The notes below the pieces were generated by a model, which saw only the letters and a list, made by a program, of their open reading frames with translations, did not search any database and was not told the DNA's origin. 64,000 nt of DNA from assembly GCA_963576475.1 (NCBI GenBank), contig OY754982.1:22618336-22682335 (forward strand), read 5' to 3'. Source of the stretch: Molanna angustata (taxonomy: Eukaryota > Arthropoda > Insecta > Trichoptera > Molannidae). Shown piece after piece: positions 23,860 to 35,100 of this stretch. The translations under genes were made by a program, and so were the position numbers. Within the stretch, counting starts at the first letter, position 1, and every line of letters starts with the position of its first letter.

Positions 23860-25495
23860 TTTTTTATAATTTGATCTTTATTTTTTACAACATAGATTTT
23901 GTTGGTACTCATTGGAGATAATTATTAAAACACTAATATAATATGTAAGTAAGGTACATTCTTTGTCAATAATATTTAATACATTAAATTTACATATAAT
24001 ATTAAATAAATGTAACATGGTTTAATTATACCTACTTATCTAATGTGCGGCAACCATTTAAAATGGTGCTGGTTAGGATTGTTACATTTGCAAAACTATT
24101 TAATAAAGACACTATTTGTATTATACTATTATATATATAAAAAAAAAACAACTTACTATGGTAATACATTTAATAACTGAATCAAATAATTGCTGTATTA
24201 AAAAAAATGAAATAGGTTTGTACTGAAATATTTGTATACACATGAAGTTTACAAAAATATAGTACATACAATCAAGTATATAATATTAATAATTTTCACA
24301 CAGGAATATTGGAATGTAAAATAAAAAAATAATAAATATGTGTTTTTATCCTACATACAAAACATTTGTGAACTTTACATACTATTAATTGAATTTATAT
24401 CTACATACATTGTTGAATAACGTAAAAAGATTGAAATTGGTGTTAAAATGACAAATGGAACCAAAACTTCATAATGAAACTCAATTTAACAGATCTTCAT
24501 ACAATAAAGTCAGTCCGTTGAAATTTTGGACAAAATTCCTGGACAGTTTGTTTGATATTTTAAATATAAAAAATTGTACCAATGGGTACCTACTATTCTG
24601 GAATAAAAAGAAAACAGCTTGTATTGCGGATAATTTGTCCAAAGTTTTAGAGATCTTTTTAAAGATTAGTGCACAACTCTTGTTTACGAACATGAGATAC
24701 TTTTATTATTTGTGATACCATCGCAATAAGAAGGAAAATTATAAAACCAAATTCAACAAAAATATCTCAAAATATTGAATTTAAAAAACTTTAATATTCA
24801 AAATAAACAAGATGTATTTTAATTTAATAAAAAATAATCCACCACAATTTAGTTTCTATATTGTATGATTTACTGTAACTATAATTTTAAACAAAATATT
24901 TGATTAAATCAATGTATTCAACATTATAATATAATAATTATACATAAATAAACATCTACCTAATACGGATAGTCCCTGTGTTGTAGACACTTCTACATCT
25001 AAATATTATTATTCTATTGATATTTATTTACTTATACTTAACATTTCTAAAAATTAATTATTGCTACTTGGCAAAATTTTAAATCAGTTTTTGGCAAAAA
25101 CATTTTCTAACTTTCATATACATGTAACATAATCTACGGTGATTAAAACTAAACAACATAAACCATTGCTCATTAAAAAATATACATAAAATTAACTATG
25201 ATTATATAGTAAAATATATAGCATTGATTTGTTAACAATTTCTTTATTGAAATGCGTAAATTGAATTTTGAATTAGTACTTTCCAAATACTCCTCAATAT
25301 AAATAAAATATGTATAACACATGAGACAATAAAAAAATAAAGCAATAATGTCACAAATTAAAAAAAAAATACAGAAATATTAAAATACAAAAAGTAATTT
25401 TACACATATCAATATTTTACATTGTAATTAAACAAAGAATATTTTAAATATTATTCTTGATTAAAGCAATTTAAACACAAGAAAATACAACTAGG
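23860..25495. other. AT-rich convergent intergenic DNA
   Basis: Very AT-rich. The 24455-24715 (+) and 24481-24693 (-) open frames overlap each other and have no recognisable domain or splice context. Nothing else was seen. Confidence 0.4.
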
Positions 25496-25499
25496 TAAT

Positions 25500-25655
25500 T
25501 GTACCTATTGTATTTGCCACATTCTGGAGACTGATATTTTTCGTCTCACAGATCCAGACTGAAAATGTAATTAAAAACTGTATCTACGTCGGGAACCAAA
25601 CCCAGGACCCTTGGCTCTAACCAACTGAGCCATGACTGATAGATAAAAACACTTA
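25500..25655 (-). repeat. tRNA-derived SINE, family B (minus)
   Basis: On the minus strand: TGGCTCAGTTGGTTAGAGCC (box A region), GGGTTTGGTTCCCGACGTAG (box B region) and CTGGATCTGTGAGACGAAAA in the tail. These are the same three blocks in the same order as 23432-23610. Confidence 0.7.
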
Positions 25656-26180
25656 GTTTATTAAATTTTAATTTAACAATTTAAATGTAATTAACATCAA
25701 ATCTACAATTCAAAATAAATGTAACATTTCTTAATCATCAATTTTATTTGCATTATTGTTTTAATATTGTTATGTGAATGTAATGACATTAAAAAAAAAT
25801 GCATTTGACATAATTGAAATGAAAATGTATAGTTTATACATAACATGTTATATATTATGTAGACGGTAAAAAAATAATAATAAACATTACAATATGTATT
25901 GGATATTTATTAATGAGAGTTATTTAATTAATTACAATCTAACAAATAATCACAGTATGTAGTAAACCCTATCAATATATATTTATATTATTTATTTGAT
26001 CACATACACTTGGTAGTGTCGGATCGCTTCATCTTATCTAGATCACATTGTCACTTTTGTTTGAGCCTTTAAGTGAAAGTAAAAGCCATTTTATGGCACA
26101 AAAATAAATAAGAGGTGCAAATATAGAAGGATAAAAATTGTACAATTATATCATAGACACCGATATTAATGAAAAATACA

Positions 26181-26500
26181 CATACAGACATAAAGACACC
26201 CTACAAATGATAAATTCATCTGTCCAACTGTTTATAAAAATACACCTACAGACATGAAGAAACCCTACAAATGATAAATTCATCTGTCAAACTGTTTATG
26301 AAAATACACCTACAGCCATCAAGAAATCCTACAAATGATAAATTCATCTGTCCAACTGTTTATAAAAATACACCTACAGACATGAAGAAACCCTACAAAT
26401 GATAAATTCATCTGTCAAACTGTTTATAAAAATACACCTACAGCCATCAAGAAATCCTACAAATGATAAATTCATCTGTCCAACTGTATACACAAAAAAA
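26181..26500. repeat. 64-bp tandem repeat, five copies, with dimer structure
   Basis: Units are spaced exactly 64 bp apart (variable anchor GACATAAAG/GACATGAAG/GCCATCAAG at 26187, 26251, 26315, 26379 and 26443). They share ACAAATGATAAATTCATCTG. Copies 2 and 4 carry GACATGAAG and GTCAAACTG; copies 3 and 5 carry GCCATCAAG and GTCCAACTG. This indicates duplication of a 128-bp dimer. Confidence 0.9.
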
Positions 26501-26559
26501 TTACCTAAACAAAAAATATGCCAAGATGTCATAATTTTTTTAACATCAATCTATAACAG

Positions 26560-26900
26560 AATCATCCTCATCACTTTTTCTGACAAATTAATATCTCAAT
26601 AGAGACGAATTTGGAATATTATAGGAAAACCGGGAAATCAAGGCACCTACAGGGTTTATATGATCACCTTAAATAAGCGCTTGCACAAAATTCAGCTCTT
26701 ATGCATTTTATTGATTTCCTTATCAATCTAATTTTTGAAAGTTTATATATGTTACTCATCAATATCTGTTCACTTGAAAATAAACTGATATTGCCATCTA
26801 TGGAAATGACATAGAAACTTTTTATTAAGCCATCTATTGAGAAATTGGTTCGTAAACAGTGAAAGAAACGATCCCTCTAAATGAGGCCATCGATCACAGA
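26560..26900 (+). repeat. Rep-2 copy
   Basis: TCTCAATAGAGACGAATTTG, GGAAAACCGGGAAATCAAGG, CACCTACAGGGTTTATATGA and GCCATCTATTGAGAAATTGG match the 58690-59035 copy. It is immediately downstream of the 64-bp satellite. Confidence 0.6.
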
Positions 26901-26999
26901 TTCTATAATATTTAAATGAAACCCTGTAAATTTCGTTACATACTCCAAACATCAAGGTTATGTTTTTGGGACTTAATAATATCCATCCATGTCCCTACA

Positions 27000-29900
27000 C
27001 AATATGACAATATCCCATTTGTTGAACTTGGTACTTAACTGTGCGTTAATAATTTATCAGAATATATTATATCGGATAACTGAGGTAATGAAAATTGAGT
27101 TACCTAATGTATGCATTATAAAGGAGTTCAAGGGTCTTCGGGAATTGTTAAAAGTAAACAAGTATATTGAATATCTTACATTAACACCTGCTGATATTTA
27201 GAATACTGTATATTACAAATAACTGTATAAACCTACATATTTTGTTGGAGAGATGAATATTATTAAAGAATGAATACACACTAGTGCAAGAGATAAGATA
27301 ACTAACAACATTATTAGATAAGAAATTAAAGCAATGTTAATAAATAAAAGTATGCATAGAAAGATCCCAAAAACTAATTTAAGTAAACTGCGTTTCACTT
27401 AAGTTCACTACACAGTAATGTTGGTACGACTGTAAGTCAGTCAAATAAACTGGATTATGTTGCCATATCTCTAAATTGAGTTCCTCTAATTTCACTTTTA
27501 ATTTTTCTTTCAATTTAGTTTAATATGATAGAATGACACATATTTTCTATAATTATTTAAATCAAAACAGTTCTTGTTTTAACGATTTGTGAAGATTTAT
27601 AAGGAATAACTTTTACAAATATTACAAAAGAAGAATAAAATTCCCTGATTTTAAGAAATATTCTGTTTTTAAGGTGTGACAACACCTAATGCAATTATAC
27701 CAACTTAACCACGAAGTGCACTTTTAAATGAAAGGCATTCTAGAACACATGCACAAATAATCAATACAGATCTCAAAGTCAAATTATTTAACATATGAAA
27801 AAATTCCTGTTAATTTCGATCTTATAATATTCCTATTGGCAAATAATTATGCCAAAATCATTCTGAAGATGGTCAGCTGGTGACCGAAACCAGTCAGGGT
27901 CCATGTTGAAAATAGTAAAACTAATTGTTTTACATACTAAAGATATTTTTTTTACTAATTTGCTATGGATTTTCACCAAAAATTGTTCACTGAGAAATTA
28001 AACACAGCGAAATATTTGTAGGTACCTGCAAATACGGATATTAAAGTATTTTATTCATTTGTTAATTACCTCTTTGAGGTCTGTACTTATTCATTGTACT
28101 ATGCATTTTTACTATTGCTAGTTTAACCAAATCACCTACAAGTGCAAAATTGTTTATTTTACATTAAACCCTATCTACCAACTAACATAACAAGTGTTAT
28201 CAATAAAGCATCTAAGGAAATCAAAATATTTAATTAAAAAATGTTTGTTAATTCATTAATAAAAAGAAAAAAGATGTACTTTGGCATGAGATGCATTGAA
28301 TGGAAAAATTACCTCATCATAGCATATTCTTGTATTAAACTATCTGAAATATAAAAAAAATTACAAGAAAGTTTACATACAAATTTTTCAAACAAAAAAA
28401 CATTAAGGAATCAACTATATTTGCCACTGAAAGATTTGTTCGAATAAAAAAAAAATTAGGAAAAACAATATTTGTCTATACATTGGGACTAATCAAAATA
28501 CTCTGGTAGATACTAGTAGTTAGAAAATAATAATTTCACACAAACACAATTTTGTAAAATAACAAAAGAATATTTTGTATTAGCTTGATACAAAATATAA
28601 TTCTATTAATCTTTCATATTTAATCTACAGTTAAAATATCAAGAGAAGTTTTTCATAGGATTTTGGATTACAAAATAATTATACTCATTTTATTTTATAA
28701 AAAAGTGATCCATAAAATTTAATATCCGTAATATATCAAATTAAAACACTTCAAGGTATAAGAGTATAAAAATGTAAAAAGTATAAAGGACCACTCATAA
28801 AAAAACAAGTGTATTTGTGAGGATGTGTTTGCATGTGTAAGAGGACACTGCGTTATAATATATTCATTATATATTTGATATAATATATAACTTAGCAACA
28901 AATTCATATACAGAAATCAGGAAACAAAACCTTTGGTACATGAACCTTCGCATCGTATTTTTGATTTTCCCCAAATTATAAGAATCAAATGTTAATCAAG
29001 AAATAAATTTACAAAAAAAATATAATAACTTCTTTCAGTGACAAAAAATTGAATATTTTAGAGATTGATCTAACACAATGTTATAATGACACTATATTTT
29101 ACTACACAAGTATCAATTTATATTATATATTTATTTTATACATATTTTGAAGATAACATCATTCATTACAATGAAAATATTCAGGGACTATAATTCAACA
29201 ATTATCTGACATTAATATCAGTAAATACCTATTATACCCCCATGGTAAATACTTTTTAAAAGGTCTGTTTCTACGGTGAAAACATCTTCTAAAAAATCTC
29301 AACCCCTTTATTCTACTCAGTTCATTTCTCCATATCATCTAGTTTTTGGTATGAAAAAAAAATACAAAACGTACAGTAAGAATGGAATAACAAAAGATTT
29401 CTCAGAAAATCGTAAGAATCGCTCTTATTTTATAACTTAAGTTTTTCTAATACACTTCAATATAGAATGTTTTATGTATGATTTATAAGTGATAACCTAG
29501 GAGCAAGATATCTTAGATATTTCTAAGAAATCTTTTGTTATACCACCCTAAGATTCTCACAGCATGAAAAGTCTAATATATGAATCAAAAAAAAGTTTTG
29601 AAATGCACATAAATTATAACATTAATTGGTTAGTAAATACCAAGGTAAATACCATAAAATTTGTTCATTATAAAATATCATAATTATTTCAAACCATCAT
29701 ACTCGTCATGAATTCATTCCGAATAAAGAATTTTATAGAAAATTGTTTGTATATTGATATTATTTAAATGATTAAATCAATAAAATAAAACAATACAAGA
29801 AATCTCTGAGACATTTTGAATCCCAAATTATAAATGTATTAATGTACAAAAATCATAAAAAAACAACTATTCTGAATAAAATGGGATCAAAAAATAATAT

Positions 29901-30305
29901 TGCTTTTACACACATCAATTAATGGACAGTTAACTACTATCTATTATATTAAAAAATAAAAAAATAGATATTGACTTTTAAACAAAAAATTTCATTAATT
30001 GCTTGTTTATATAAAAAATTAAGATAGATCTGTTAAATCATCAATGATTTAGACCTATTATAAGAATAAAATGAAATATCAGCAAATACCATGAATTTAA
30101 GAACCACATCACCTATCCCCAAAATAACCTTAAAAAAATATTACACCTTGTAATATTTTCTGAAATACAACCACTTCTTATTCTACACAACCAGGTTTAT
30201 GAATCAATTAAGAAATCAATCAATCAATCAACTTTTTATCGAAAAGAACTGAGCGAGAATTATTTTGTTAACAAACTTCTCGGCTAGAAATCGAACCTAA
30301 TAAAT
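27000..30305. other. AT-rich intergenic DNA, few landmarks
   Basis: Apart from the hairpin motif at 27863-27893, I see only AT-rich sequence and short chance ORFs. Some of it could belong to a long 3' UTR of the phosphatase gene, but nothing in the sequence demonstrates that. Confidence 0.35.
27863..27893 (+). repeat. Hammerhead-like Penelope terminal motif, degenerate
   Basis: CTGAAGATGG leads into a perfect hairpin (GGTCA-GCTGG-TGACC), then CGAAACCAGTC. The order matches the hammerhead core at 30345-30405, but CTGATGA is altered to CTGAAGATG and the palindrome ACCGGT to ACCAGT. It is probably an inactive remnant. Confidence 0.4.
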
Positions 30306-30309
30306 TGAA

Positions 30310-30962
30310 TTTAAAGATATAACTTTGTATTAACCACGTTTTTTGGTTGAAACGATGCGACCGGTTTCGGAACTAACCGTTCCCTCATCAGGCTAACTTT
30401 CAACTGAAACAGAATGTGACGACGTGCTTACAAGAAATCTATGGGGGCGGAGGTAGAGGTAGGGTGGGGGTACTTAGGGTTGGGTCTTGTGCAGGGTGGG
30501 TCCGATTGGCTGAAGGATTAGAAGTAAAAGGAAACATATTTAATAATGGACTGAAAGATAAATTTAACTGATTGTTTATTATGTTCTGTTTTGAATTAAT
30601 ACACTTTTTAATTTCTAGCGACTCTAAATTATCAAGACGGAGACCTACTTTGTTGACGTGTAAAATTTTTGTTCCCGATTGCATATTAAATTGATGATCA
30701 TTAAGTACTAAGTGTTCTGCGAATTCCGAAAAATTATCATTGTTTATACATCTAATATGTTCTTTTACTCTAGTCTCAAATTTCCGTCCTGTTTTTCCTA
30801 TGTAGACTGCAGAGCAGTCTCCACATGTCAGTTGGTATACGCCGGAGTTTTCCATTTTATTATCTTTATCTTTGGAATTCATTAAACTTTTTCCAATATT
30901 ATTGTCAGTGTAAAATGCCGGTCTTATGTCTTTTGGTAAGAAATTTGAGACTAATTGGGATA
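30310..30962 (-). mobile_element. Penelope-like element fragment with GIY-YIG endonuclease
   Basis: The minus-strand frame is open from about 30962 to 30439. It starts NFLPKDIRPAFYTDNNIGKS, then carries a GIY-YIG nuclease domain: GVYQLTCGDCSAVYIGKTGR, FETRVKEHIRC, FAEHLVLNDHQF and ESLEIKKCINSKQN. The cysteine pair before YIG and the R..H spacing are typical of Penelope-like C-terminal endonucleases. The reverse transcriptase is missing (5' truncation). After the stop comes a hammerhead motif (30345-30405), as expected for the terminal repeats of this retroelement class. The frame is intact, so the insertion is fairly recent. Confidence 0.85.
30345..30405 (-). ncRNA. Type I hammerhead ribozyme motif of a Penelope-like element
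   Basis: On the minus strand, stem I strand GTTGAAA (30398-30404) pairs with TTTCAAC (30346-30352). The core CTGATGA lies at 30385-30391. Stem II is GGAAC/GTTCC around a GGTTA loop, with one extra G. Then GAAA follows and the palindrome ACCGGT, ending at the expected cleavage C (30359-30361 region). The self-complementary short stem III fits minimal hammerheads known from Penelope-like elements, which are thought to work as dimers. Activity is not shown. Confidence 0.7.
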
Positions 30963-30999
30963 ATTAATTGGATATAAACCACAAAGTTAACATTCAAAC

Positions 31000-32160
31000 A
31001 TTTGAAAATACTAATAAATTGACACAGAAGTCAGAGAACTTGCGGCTACGCTACAACTGCACAAGTAATTGATGATGGCAAATTTATTTATCTCTGTCAA
31101 CACTAATCAATATTCAGAATATTCAATGTATTCTTGATAGTTTATCTACTTCATATTGTAATAGATATTTAGTAGCACATACTTTATATGGTAGTAAATT
31201 AATGAAATCAACATTTCGATTGTTCAATACTTCAAAGAAATCAAAATATTTGTCTATGTTTGAGATTTTCAGACCAAGGATATCGTAGTGTAAAGATGTG
31301 GCTGTATTTTACACTCCTTCAAAACAAAATTCCTATTAAATACAAACCACAAAATTCATACCAATATTGAGAATTTTTATATAATTTTAATAGCCGTATC
31401 AGTCAGGTGATATCAATAATCCTCAAAATATATCATTTTTCCATCCAATATCAAAATATATCATTGTTTTTACATACTAAAATCTACACAAATATTATCA
31501 TCTATTATTTTATCCTATCCACATAATATTTCTAATACATAATATAGGTGACTTTCAGTTCTAAATAAATAAAGTAAGTGCATTTTTTGTTAGTTTTATT
31601 TTTTATAAAAATGTTCATTAATTAATGGTACATTGATGAAACCAAATAAGCATCTTTTCGATTTAAAAAAAATATAAACTGGCTCGCAGAAAAAAACATT
31701 CAAAAAATGTAAAAGCGGCAATTTAATATTTATTTTTTCTTCAAGCAACATTGGTCACATAGTGAGTAATTATCTATGGTTATAAAAAGCTCTCAAATAA
31801 AACCTGGTTAAAGACACGTTTTTACATGGCCATAATAATCAAATAAAATAATATTTAAATAAAATTGCAAACAAATTTAGGGAAATATTATTTTTTAAGT
31901 ATTGTCAATAAATATAATGATCTTACAAGGAATACATTATGTAGGCACTATTATAAATTCTTTTAAAATCATGGACTACTGAAACTTTAATCAATGTGTA
32001 GATATAATCTGAAAGCCACAATTATTAATTTAAAATGTTACAAATATATAAGATTTCATTCAATATACCCGTCAATATAATAAGAATATATTATTACAAG
32101 AATTACATGTTACAAATAGTTAAAATTGAAGGGCAAGACGGAAATATAATGGTAATATTT
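31000..32160. other. AT-rich DNA downstream of the phosphatase stop codon
   Basis: Probably includes the 3' UTR of the minus-strand phosphatase gene. No other gene or repeat was recognised. 32035-32325 (+) is open but is antisense to the last phosphatase exon. Confidence 0.35.
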
Positions 32161-32163
32161 GAT

Positions 32164-35100
32164 TTACAATCCAAATATAGGTTCGTAACTTTCCCCCTTG
32201 TATACTCGATCCGGATATTTGCCGTGAGTGTCTTTGACAATCCAGAAATTATCTATGACTTCTCCTTCTTTATCGTCGGATACCTACAAAAAATAATTAA
32301 AATCACATCTCACATTTTGAAATGACTAGATATATCTAAATCGTTAAATATTATATTCAATTAAAACGAGATTAAAAAAAATCTGATTGCGTCTCGAAAT
32401 ACCGTCTGTCTGTAGGTAATGCAAGTACTTGTACCTACCCGTCTTCATTGTGTTAACAGAAGGCTATAATTCTAGTATTATTAATTAAGTAATATATAAA
32501 TAAATAAATATCTTGATACTTTGCAACTTAGTTTAGTATAAGCTTGTTTGGATGAGAGAGTGAGTCAGTTTTGAAACCAGTTAACATAAAATACTCCCTA
32601 GTGATGAAAACAAAGAATTTACTATTTAAATTTATTATAAATAAATATTATAGTTGAAATTTTCAGCAAATATATAATTTTATTTTACTATATAATCCCT
32701 TATTAAAATAGATTGTTTTTCCTGTAAAAATTCTGGGAAAAAATAAGATGCACTGCATTTAACTCAGAAAGAGATATCATTATCTATAATTTTTAACTGC
32801 ATGCATTGCATATTTGAAACAAATACCATAAATGGATTGATATATAATGTATAAAAATTTGACCTGTTCAATATAGAGATGTGAAGAGTTATACGCCTTC
32901 ATTCTGGTGTATCCGTAGTCTTGGCTATGGAATGCGGACCAGTATGGTGGTGTTACTGGAAAATACAAACATAATTTATAATACCTGCAGAGGATAATAA
33001 TCAATTTGTTACAATGGAGAGTGGGGTATCAGATTCAACCAGGAGCTCTATGATCTTTACAAAGATCCAATCATCTCGGGTGAGATAATGATTGGGATAC
33101 TCTGGTGGGCCGGACATTTGCAAAGAATGAGCGATGGAGACATCACAAAAGCGATTTTGAATGGTGCACCAGGGGGGATACGGAGAGATGGAAAGTTAAA
33201 GCTTCGGTGGTTGGATGAAGTTGCGAGGCGCTGCGTAAAACCAACATCCATAGAGGTAAACTCTACAGTGGGCCAAGATTCGACCTGAGTTGTTGAGCCA
33301 TGGATGATGATGATAATAAATAATTGTAGAAACTTTATTTTTAATTGTCACAAAAAATTGATCATTGAAAGCTAATAAAAATTAATATTATTTTTGGAAA
33401 AAGGAATAAAATATTGTTTCAATGCCTAATACGTTACTGATTTAACATTTACTTACTGACAAATGGTTCACGACCTTCCCTACATCCGGCTGATCCTGTA
33501 ATTATGTGAACTGGAGCCCTGAAAAATTATTAAATCACGATAAATAATATTGAAATGAATGAATAATACATTAAGGACGGTTGTTTTACTGCAATCCCCT
33601 TATTTCTTGTATAAAAAGCAAACAGCATGATCTAATTTTCAATGACAACATAGCCCCCAAGTCAAATTGAAAACGCTGTTCGTTATCGCCAAGCGCTAAT
33701 TTTTTTTTGTATGGGATTTGACGTTTGTTGTTTGTTATTGTAGAAAAAATTTCTACAACAAACGTCAAATCACATAGAAAAAAAAATTAGCGCTTGGCGA
33801 TAACGAACAGCGTTTTCAATTTGACTTGGGGGCATAGTGTTTATACTTACTGTGGGTTGACATATGGATGGTCGTAAGATCCATTGTAAACAACATAGTC
33901 ATAGATGGGCCAAAGGCGTTCGTAGGAATGTTCGTGTGCCCATATTTCTAAATCAACTCCATACCTGTAGAACAGTTCTTCAAGACCTAAAAAAACAGAC
34001 AAATCATGTTTGTTTTGTATAAACATTAGATTTTATTTTTTCGAAAATAGTAAATGATAATTCCCATATGATTTGTACAATCAATTTCATAATAACGAAA
34101 GAAATCTTTTGTTAATTTGAAGAATCCTCTAGAAAACGTGCGTATCATTAAATAAAACAAGGTTTCTTGTCATTTTTTCCCCGACATCAAACATTTGTGA
34201 AGTACATCTCTTTACCGCAAAATGGTCTAGTAAATTATTGATATGAAACTCAACAAATAAAAGGGTACATTTAATTTTAAAGTATTGTTAACTTAGAGTT
34301 TCTTTTGTTAACAATCATGAAACCAGCTCAATGAAATTATTAGTTATGCATTAAATTATATGAAATAAAAGTAATAAATACGGACTGTCAGGTTTTTGAG
34401 CTATTCTGCTGTAATAAAATGTGAAAATAGCCCAAAATAGACAAAAAATGAATGTGCTATTATTGCATAATTATGTATTCAAGAAAATAAAAGAGTATCA
34501 GAAAATAAATTTATAATTAAAGTAGAATAAAAACTTTGCATTTGTGTTTCATTTTCTTTCCAGTTCCATAAATTTGTGTTTTGAATTATATAAAGGTAGA
34601 CATATTGGATTTGAACCAATGTCACTGGCTTATAAGCCCAGCTTATCCACAGATTGAGCTAATTATTTACAAATGTGCAATTTTCTTCCCATTTTGTGAT
34701 CCCGGCGTAAGGGGGTAAATAAAATTATAGCAAATGATTGTAATGTGATGAAAATGACCAAAATAATCAAATTGAAACTGCGTGAAAGATTGTTAGTCAA
34801 ATATTAATTGCATAAACAATAATTGTTAGAAAAAGCTGTAGCAGACAGGATTATGATGGTTGGAAAATGAATGAATGAATAAGCAGCAGTTGCAATGATA
34901 TAGTTCTGAAGATAAATATAAAATTTGTTATAAGTTGTTAGTACAAAGATATTATTTTTTAAATTGATAAAAAAATTAGATAATTAAGCAAAGTACATAT
35001 TATACAGTTTGTCATTCATGCTATAAATATCTGTACACAATATTGCAGTGATGTTTTCCTTGTTTGTGAGAATATGTGATAATTTAAAAAGCCACCATCT

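Noticed and set aside
30439..30882. Host GIY-YIG nuclease gene
   Set aside because: The frame begins in a truncated retroelement linker, has no introns or promoter context, and is followed by a Penelope-type hammerhead, so it belongs to a mobile element.
32035..32325. 96-codon plus-strand frame
   Set aside because: It overlaps, in antisense, the last coding exon of the phosphatase, which has full splice and homology support.
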